DNA from: Campylobacterota bacterium | GTDB taxonomy: Bacteria > Campylobacterota > Campylobacteria > Campylobacterales > Sulfurovaceae | Direction of reading: 5' to 3' | DNA: 6,388 nt | NCBI GenBank assembly: GCA_013153825.1 | Contig: JAADDP010000170.1 | Span: 1-6,388 of the forward strand | Part shown: one piece after another, positions 1 through 6,388 of the stretch | How the letters are laid out: every line of letters starts with the position of its first letter | How positions within the stretch are numbered: position 1 is the stretch's first letter | Notes under the pieces: model-generated | What the model was told of the DNA's origin: nothing | Seen by the model: the letters and a program-made list of their open reading frames with translations, nothing else | Databases searched by the model: none | Program-made: the position numbers and the translations under genes

Positions 1-217
1 TAGCTCTATCCATATCGGTAAATCTATATTTAAGTAGTGAGTAGAGAGCATATAGAGATGCTATAGATAGAGCTATACTCCCTACACTCTCAAAGAGACC
101 ATTCTCACAACTCATCTGAGCCAATAGGGTCTCATACCCAGCTACATGTGCAGATAGATATATTGTAACTATAGCAGTTATATATAGTATAGCTATAGAG
201 CTGTAGAGTAGCTTCAA
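1..217 (-). CDS. Unrecognised membrane protein, N-terminal 72 residues (partial, UUG start)
   Basis: I do not recognise this protein. The frame opens at a TTG (217-215) one base after the EAL gene's stop and stays open to the window edge, so the C-terminus is missing. A strong GGAGG lies six bases upstream, inside the end of the EAL gene, which supports this start over the internal ATG near residue 35. Two hydrophobic segments are visible: residues about 4-24 (LYSSIAILYITAIVTIYLSAH) and about 46-62 (GSIALSIASLYALYSLL). Between them is a short polar loop with CENGLFES. The arrangement of an acidic ENG-x-x-E just before a membrane helix resembles one I associate with multi-pass bacterial membrane proteins of unknown function, but this is a weak similarity. 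All seven isoleucine codons are ATA, as in the neighbouring operon genes. The spacing implies translational coupling to the EAL protein, so the two may act together. Confidence 0.7.
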   Translation of the reverse strand, partial: MKLLYSSIAILYITAIVTIYLSAHVAGYETLLAQMSCENGLFESVGSIALSIASLYALYSLLKYRFTDMDRA

Positions 218-218
218 A

Positions 219-1451
219 TTAAACCTCCATACCCTCTAGAGTATCTGCCTTTCCAAAGTAGTAACCTTGAGAGTAGTCAATTCCCATACTGCATACAATA
301 TTAAATATCGTCTCATTCTCAACAAACTCAGCCACTGTCTTTATATTCTGCTTCTTTGAGAATGCTATAATAGCCTCAACCATATGTCTTGAGAACTCAT
401 CTTTCTCTATATTTCTAATCAAGCTACCATCAATTTTTAATATATCCGGCTTATACTCTAAAACCCTCTTAAAGTTTGAGTATCCAGTTCCAAAATCATC
501 GATTGCTATCTGAACCCCAAAGCCTCTGGCTCTCTCTATGAACTGCTTCATATTCTCTATATTCTTAAACTTCTCATCCTCTAGAATCTCTAAAACGACT
601 CTATCTGCATAACTCTCATGCCTCTCTAGAAGTTCAAAAAACTTCTTTACCGTTGTCTCCTTCTCTATATCTATCGATGATATATTTATAGATATATCTG
701 CATCTGTATGCGATAGAGCCTCAAATGAGTTTGTAAGCACTATCGATGTTATCTGTGTATAGTATTTTCTCTCCTTAGCAATATCTAAAAATCTATTTGG
801 GGTCAATACATTATCGTTCTCATCAATTAATCTCACTAGAGACTCATACTTCTCGACAACTCCACTCCTATTATTCACTATCGGTTGGAAGTAGGATATT
901 ATCCTATATGAGTTTATGGCTCTCCTAACCATCTGAAATGTCTTCAGCTTCTCTATTGCTAAGCTCTGCTTCTTCTCAAGTAGAGACTCAGATACTATAA
1001 AGTCCTCTTTCCTACTATCTAGTGTAGCTAAACCCAATTTAGCCTTCTTATAGGCATTCTTTCCATATGAGAGGCTTATCTTTATAGAGAGTTCATACTC
1101 TATAGGGTCATCTATCCTCGTATTACTCATATTTACCCTCTTTTGAAACCTCTTAAGGGATTTTGCCACAAAATCTATATCTGATATCAGCTCCCTATCC
1201 TCTTTAAAAAATGCAAACTTCCCATTATCTAATATATATATTTTTGAGAATGCCAACTCTTTAGGTCTCAACTCAAATAGTATCTTTGCAAACTCTAGCT
1301 GAACCCTCTCCATACTACTCTTATCCATTGGGATATTTATGTAGTAGAAGTCCTCAATCTCTATCAATACAAATATAAAATTTTCTGAAAAAATAACTGG
1401 ACTATATTTATATAAAAAAACTAAATTACTACTTGTGCATCTCTTATTCAT
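219..1451 (-). CDS. Degenerate GGDEF-EAL protein, probable c-di-GMP phosphodiesterase
   Basis: This is probably a cytoplasmic enzyme that hydrolyses c-di-GMP to pGpG. Residues about 24-155 look like a worn GGDEF domain: the signature place reads LDNGKFAFF (74-82) instead of GGDEF, so cyclase activity is unlikely. Residues about 183-405 form an EAL domain with the expected catalytic set: E203 in YESLVRL, N256 in NISS, E288 in LEILE, D318-D319 in DDFGTGYS, K339 in LKIDG, E375 in AEFVE and Q395 in QGYYF. The EAL triad itself reads ESL, a tolerated variant. There is no obvious sensor domain, signal peptide or membrane helix; the protein starts almost directly in the GGDEF-like fold. The start is the ATG at 1451, with a modest AAGAG about six bases upstream. 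It lies 39 bp after the glycosyltransferase stop and is the only gene with a visible start that uses ATG. The degenerate domain may bind GTP or a partner and act as a regulator. Domain calls are firm; activity is inferred. Confidence 0.93.
   Translation of the reverse strand: MNKRCTSSNLVFLYKYSPVIFSENFIFVLIEIEDFYYINIPMDKSSMERVQLEFAKILFELRPKELAFSKIYILDNGKFAFFKEDRELISDIDFVAKSLKRFQKRVNMSNTRIDDPIEYELSIKISLSYGKNAYKKAKLGLATLDSRKEDFIVSESLLEKKQSLAIEKLKTFQMVRRAINSYRIISYFQPIVNNRSGVVEKYESLVRLIDENDNVLTPNRFLDIAKERKYYTQITSIVLTNSFEALSHTDADISINISSIDIEKETTVKKFFELLERHESYADRVVLEILEDEKFKNIENMKQFIERARGFGVQIAIDDFGTGYSNFKRVLEYKPDILKIDGSLIRNIEKDEFSRHMVEAIIAFSKKQNIKTVAEFVENETIFNIVCSMGIDYSQGYYFGKADTLEGMEV
224..228 (-). 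promoter_or_regulatory. Ribosome binding site GGAGG that sets the UUG start of the leftmost gene
   Basis: A perfect GGAGG sits inside the last codons of the EAL gene, six bases before the TTG at 217-215. It is the best Shine-Dalgarno match I noticed in the window. It is the main reason for treating the left-edge frame as a real gene translated in tandem with the EAL gene. Confidence 0.7.
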
Positions 1452-1490
1452 GGAGTTCTCTTTTACAAATTTTAACCTTATATTTATCTC

Positions 1491-2579
1491 TCAAAATAGG
1501 CTCCTTTCTATAAAACTATGAAGCCCCTCCCTAAACTTATTTATAGAAAATTTTTTTACACTTTTAGATATAACTTTAGGGTCAAACTTCAAAGTTTCAA
1601 ATCTATTTATACAATTAATTATATCATCTTTTTTCTGTTCTTTAAAAAATAGACCATTTAACCCCTCTATCACACTATCTCTAATACCACCCTCCCCAAA
1701 TGCTATAACAGGAGTTCCACAAGCCATAGCCTCAATTGGGACAATTCCAAAATCCTCCAATGCTCCATATACAAAAGCTTTTGCCCTCTGCATATATGAT
1801 ATTAAGACCTCATCACTCTGATACCCCAAAACTTTAATATTTGGCTTGGCTATCTCCCGTATAGATTTATACTCATCTCCTGCCCCAATAACAACCAACT
1901 CTCTATCTGGCATCTTGTTAAATGCCTCTACTATCAATTTTGTCCTCTTATATGGAACGAGTCTTGAGGCTGTAAGGTAAAAGTTCTCCTTTTTTATATT
2001 GAGTCTAAACTTATCTACATCTACAGGTGGATTTATTACAACTGCTTCTCTATTATATATTCTATTGATTCTCTCCTTTACAAAGTTTGAGTTTGCAATA
2101 AAAAAATCTACCCTATCTAGCGTATCTATATCCCACTCTCTAATATATTTTAATGTTTTTTGAACTAGAAACTTTTTAGGCTCTTTTATATCCTTTGTAT
2201 ACTCACCATATAGATCCCAAGCGTATCGGATTGGGGTATGGCAGTAGCATATGTGAGTCTGGTTCATATCTCTTTTAACCCCTTTAGCCACTGCCCAAGA
2301 TGATGAGATAATTAGCTCATACCCCTTTAGGTTAAAACTCTCAATAGCTTTTGGAAATAGTGGGAGGTAGTTTCTAAAGTGATTTTTTGAGAATGGGAGT
2401 CTCTGAATATAGGATGTTTTACTATATCTCCCTTTTAAAATCCTCTCTCTATCCTCTATGGTTAAGAAGTCAACTAAGGTGAAGATATCTGCATCTGGAA
2501 AAATCTCTAAAATCTCTCTTAATACCTTCTCTGCTCCACCATTTTGAACTAACCAGTCGTGAACAACTGCTACTCTCAA
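1491..2579 (-). CDS. GT4 glycosyltransferase, WbaZ-like (probable mannosyl/rhamnosyltransferase)
   Basis: This is a retaining GT-B glycosyltransferase of family GT4 that probably adds D-mannose or D-rhamnose from a GDP-sugar at the inner face of the membrane. The N-terminal acceptor domain has VVHDWLVQNGGAEKV (5-19) and the marker CHTPIRYAWDLYGEY (113-127), which is typical of the WbaZ-like group of O-antigen mannosyltransferases. The C-terminal donor domain starts around 199, with SRLVPYKR (205-212) and the EX7E motif EDFGIVPIE (275-283) followed by AMACGTPVI. Its 362 residues are normal for the family. The start is TTG at 2579, two bases after the previous gene's stop; a GAGG lies ten bases upstream, inside that gene. 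There is no signal peptide or membrane helix, so it is probably peripheral. The donor and linkage cannot be read from sequence; GDP-D-rhamnose is inferred from the gmd-rmd context. It is the last sugar gene before the EAL gene. Confidence 0.92.
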   Translation of the reverse strand: MRVAVVHDWLVQNGGAEKVLREILEIFPDADIFTLVDFLTIEDRERILKGRYSKTSYIQRLPFSKNHFRNYLPLFPKAIESFNLKGYELIISSSWAVAKGVKRDMNQTHICYCHTPIRYAWDLYGEYTKDIKEPKKFLVQKTLKYIREWDIDTLDRVDFFIANSNFVKERINRIYNREAVVINPPVDVDKFRLNIKKENFYLTASRLVPYKRTKLIVEAFNKMPDRELVVIGAGDEYKSIREIAKPNIKVLGYQSDEVLISYMQRAKAFVYGALEDFGIVPIEAMACGTPVIAFGEGGIRDSVIEGLNGLFFKEQKKDDIINCINRFETLKFDPKVISKSVKKFSINKFREGLHSFIERSLF

Positions 2580-2581
2580 CT

Positions 2582-3683
2582 CTAAATAACCTCTCTAAAG
2601 AGCTTTAAATGCTCTCTGGCTGAACTCTCCCAGCTAAAGAGCTTTACCCTCTCCAACCCCCTACTAATGAGCCTCTTTTGCAACTCTATATCTCCTAGTA
2701 GTCTCTCTATTTTAAGTTTTATATCCTCAATCTCCATAGGGTTACAGTATAAAACGGCATCCCCTCCAACCTCTGGAAGAGACGAGCTATCTGAAGATAT
2801 AACAGGAGTTCCACAAGCCATCGCCTCTAGTGGTGGGATACCAAACCCCTCATATATAGATGGGTAGATAAAGCAGGTGGCGAGGTTATAGACCTTTGCC
2901 AAATCGATATCGCTTAAAAAACCTAAATATCTTATATATTTCTGGTTTCTCTCTACTATATCCATAATTTCTCTATTCTCCCACCCCTTAAAACCTACCA
3001 ACAGGAGGCTATACTCCTCTTTAATATCTCTATCTAATAGCTCATATGCTCTAAGAAGCCTTACTATATTCTTTCTTGGCTCAACCGTCCCAACAGATAG
3101 TATAAACTTTTTTGGTAGCTCTAAATCTAACTCCAAATCCTCATATATTCTAAATCTGCTGTGGTTTATACCGTGGTATATAACTCTAATATCATCCTCT
3201 TTAAAATTTAACCTCTTTAAAATCTCCCCTTTTGTGTAGTTTGAGCCTGTAATAATTCTATCACTTCTATATATATTCTGAAAAAAGTTATTATCAAAAT
3301 ACTCTATTCTCTCTTTTGGGTGGTATTCTCTATATTTTATAAATGAGAAGTCATGCACCGATGTGATAACTCTATCTGCTTTTACTCTTCTACTTGGAAT
3401 AAAGTTAGGTTGCCAATATATACTGTATCTTTTAGCAAATAGCTCTGCTGACATCTCAATTACGCTCCTAGCTCCACTCTTTAGAAGGGGGAATCTATTT
3501 ATAATGGACTTTATAGCCTTTATATTTCTATGAGATATTGCATCTATGAGAGATTTTGAGTAGTAGCCGTAGAAGTAGTCTATATTTAGATTTGATATCC
3601 TCTCTAACTCCTTTGATACCTCATATGTATATCTGCCAATTCCAGTTAAGGGGGATAGTAGAGATACCCCATCAATCAATATA

Positions 3684-3694
<11 letters not shown>
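2582..3694 (-). CDS. GT4 glycosyltransferase, MtfB-like (probable mannosyl/rhamnosyltransferase)
   Basis: This is a second GT4 enzyme with the GT-B fold, distinct from its downstream neighbour. N-terminal marks are ILIDGVSLL followed by TGIGRYTYE (17-25) and SVHDFSF (112-118). The donor-binding half has [11 protein letters not shown] (199-209), typical of the MtfB-like subgroup named for a mannosyltransferase of E. coli O9 mannan synthesis. The EX7E motif is EGFGIPPLE (282-290), followed by AMACGTPVI. At 370 residues it is full length. Translation starts at TTG (3694-3692), within the last codons of the reductase gene, giving an 11-nt overlap; AAAGGA five bases upstream supports this start. 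The ATG just upstream at 3698 is in the reductase frame, so it is not a rival start. Together with Gmd and the Rmd-like protein this suggests addition of D-rhamnose or mannose to a surface glycan. The exact donor and linkage are unknown. Confidence 0.92.
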
Positions 3695-5583
<1,889 letters not shown>

Positions 5584-5591
5584 TTAGAGTA

Positions 5592-5597
5592 ATTGTA
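5592..5597 (-). promoter_or_regulatory. Candidate -10 element (TACAAT) of the gmd operon promoter
   Basis: On the minus strand, TACAAT matches five of six bases of the TATAAT consensus. A T-rich run (TTTTTATATTT) lies upstream at about the -35 distance, without a clear TTGACA; a weak -35 with T-rich periodic DNA is known for sigma-70 promoters of Campylobacterota. Initiation about seven bases downstream would give a leader of roughly 20 nt containing the AGAGG ribosome site (5578-5574) of gmd. Only a 96-bp gap is available here, so this is the natural place for an operon promoter, but AT-rich DNA yields such matches by chance. Confidence 0.4.
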
Positions 5598-5617
5598 TCT
5601 GAAAGTTGATGAAATAT

Positions 5618-5652
5618 AAAAAGGGTAGTAGTATAGCCCATACTAGGGCTAT
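5618..5652 (-). terminator. Possible weak intrinsic terminator after pstS
   Basis: Just after the pstS stop, the minus strand can form a 7-bp stem (5652-5646 with 5639-5633, ATAGCCC/GGGCTAT, 6-nt loop). An overlapping alternative is a 6-bp stem (5645-5640 with 5634-5629, TAGTAT/ATACTA, 5-nt loop). A run of five T follows at 5622-5618, ten or six bases after the respective stems. The stems are short and the T run is not adjacent, so termination would be partial at best. The two stems exclude each other. Confidence 0.3.
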
Positions 5653-5661
5653 TTGTAGTTA

Positions 5662-6388
5662 TTATTTAATATTTTTATCTTCCCAATATTTTCTAATCTC
5701 CTCTTTTGTAGAGGCTGGAAGTGGAACATATCCTAGCTCTGATGCAATCTTATCTCCATTTTTATATGCCCAATCAAAAAATGCAGTTACTTGTCTATTT
5801 TTATCACCTTTTTCTTGAGGAAGAAGTATAAAAGTTGATGCTACAATTGGATAAGAGCTATCTCCTTCTGGGTCACCAATTACAGCATAAAAATCATTAT
5901 CTTTTGACCAAGTAGCATATTTTGCTGCATCTTGAAAAGATTTAACTGTTGGGTTTATAAACTCTCCTGCTCTATTTTCAATCTGTGCTGATGGAAGATT
6001 TAATTTGATTTTATATGAATACTCAATATATCCAATAGAGTTTTTAATCTGTTTAATATTTGCAGATACCCCAGAGTTAGACTTTCCAGCTACAACTCTC
6101 TTTGCTTTCCATTTTGGCTTCTTACTGACTTTAAAATCTGGATTTATCTTATTTAAAAAGTATGTAAAGTTAAAAGTTGTCCCTGATTTATCGGCTCTAA
6201 CTGCTACAGTAATTGGTTTGTGTGGAAGTTTTAAGTTAATATTATCCTTTTTGATAATATCATTATCCCAATATTCAGCTTTGCCAGAAAAAATGGCGTC
6301 AATAGCTTTTCTGCTAAGCTTTAACTCTCCATCTTTTACCCCATCAATATTATATGCTAATACAATTGAACCAATAACTGTTGGGAAC
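5662..6388 (-). CDS. pstS: Phosphate ABC transporter substrate-binding protein PstS (partial, C-terminal 241 residues)
   Basis: This periplasmic protein captures inorganic phosphate and delivers it to the PstCAB importer. The N-terminus, with signal peptide and first phosphate-binding loop, lies beyond the right edge; the stop is TAA at 5664-5662. Numbering the visible fragment from 1, the key match is VRADKSGTTFNF (63-74), equivalent to the RADGSGTS phosphate-binding loop of E. coli PstS. Other family marks are IFSGKAEYWD (32-41), GKSNSGVSANIK (101-112), IGYIEYSY (118-125), SYPIVASTFILLP (178-190) and FFDWAYKNGDKIASELGYVPLP (203-224). E. coli PstS is 346 residues with its signal, so roughly the first third is missing. 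Isoleucine is mostly ATT here, unlike the ATA-rich genes to the left, which fits a highly expressed gene. Other pst or pho genes would be expected nearby but are not visible. It is probably a separate transcription unit from gmd. Confidence 0.96.
   Translation of the reverse strand, partial: FPTVIGSIVLAYNIDGVKDGELKLSRKAIDAIFSGKAEYWDNDIIKKDNINLKLPHKPITVAVRADKSGTTFNFTYFLNKINPDFKVSKKPKWKAKRVVAGKSNSGVSANIKQIKNSIGYIEYSYKIKLNLPSAQIENRAGEFINPTVKSFQDAAKYATWSKDNDFYAVIGDPEGDSSYPIVASTFILLPQEKGDKNRQVTAFFDWAYKNGDKIASELGYVPLPASTKEEIRKYWEDKNIK

Noticed and set aside
1..202. Near-palindromes such as AGCTATAGAGCT and repeated TATAG/CTATA words at the left end
   Set aside because: They lie inside the membrane-protein frame and follow from AT-rich codon choice (ATA, CTA, GCT, TCT); there is no regular repeat unit or spacing suggesting an operator or array.
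1463..1479. Minimal start-stop (TTG TAA) with an AAGG seven bases upstream, just before the EAL gene
   Set aside because: A start-stop element could tune translation, but AT-rich DNA produces such pairs easily and nothing else supports it.
1452..1493. Possible fusion of the WbaZ-like transferase and the EAL protein, which share a reading frame with only the TGA at 1493-1491 between them
   Set aside because: The transferase ends at a normal family length and the EAL gene has its own ATG, so the shared frame is most simply a coincidence (one in three).
2667..2867. Open frame on the plus strand inside the MtfB-like glycosyltransferase
   Set aside because: It is fully antisense to a well-supported gene, lacks a recognisable domain, and is serine/isoleucine-rich as expected from the complement of a coding strand.
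5606..5818. 70-codon plus-strand frame over the pstS end and the pstS-gmd gap
   Set aside because: Most of it is antisense to pstS, whose protein match is strong; no convincing ribosome site or domain was seen.

Overview
The window is AT-rich and every supported gene is on the minus strand, so transcription runs from the right end to the left end. Frequent AUA isoleucine and AGA arginine codons, tight gene packing, overlapping ends and many UUG starts fit a low-GC Campylobacterota (epsilonproteobacterial) chromosome. That placement is an inference from composition and protein character; no rRNA or marker gene is present to settle it.

Layout in transcription order: (1) positions 6388-5662 hold the C-terminal two thirds of PstS, the periplasmic phosphate-binding protein of the Pst ABC transporter, cut by the window edge. 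(2) A 96-bp gap (5661-5566) holds a weak hairpin/T-run that may end pst transcription and a candidate promoter for what follows. (3) Positions 5565-1491 form a compact four-gene unit: gmd (GDP-mannose 4,6-dehydratase), an rmd-like reductase, and two GT4 glycosyltransferases of the MtfB-like and WbaZ-like types. The first two junctions overlap and the third has a 2-nt gap. (4) A 410-residue degenerate-GGDEF/intact-EAL protein (1451-219) follows 39 bp later. (5) One base after its stop, a membrane protein begins from a UUG codon and runs off the left edge.

How the genes fit together: Gmd turns GDP-D-mannose into GDP-4-keto-6-deoxy-D-mannose, and the Rmd-like protein would reduce this to GDP-D-rhamnose. 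The two GT4 enzymes would then transfer D-rhamnose and/or D-mannose into a surface polysaccharide, similar in logic to the Pseudomonas A-band and E. coli O9 mannan systems. No exporter, polymerase, ligase or GDP-mannose supply gene lies in the window. The EAL protein keeps its catalytic residues and probably degrades c-di-GMP. Its place directly after the sugar genes, tightly coupled to an unrecognised membrane protein, suggests a local link between c-di-GMP and surface polysaccharide, but this is inference.

The features most worth a second look are the near absence of GATC (one site found by eye in 6.4 kb), the use of UUG starts in nearly all genes of the operon, and the unrecognised membrane protein coupled to the EAL gene. 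I see no RNA genes, mobile elements or CRISPR arrays, and no gene-free stretch over 300 bases.
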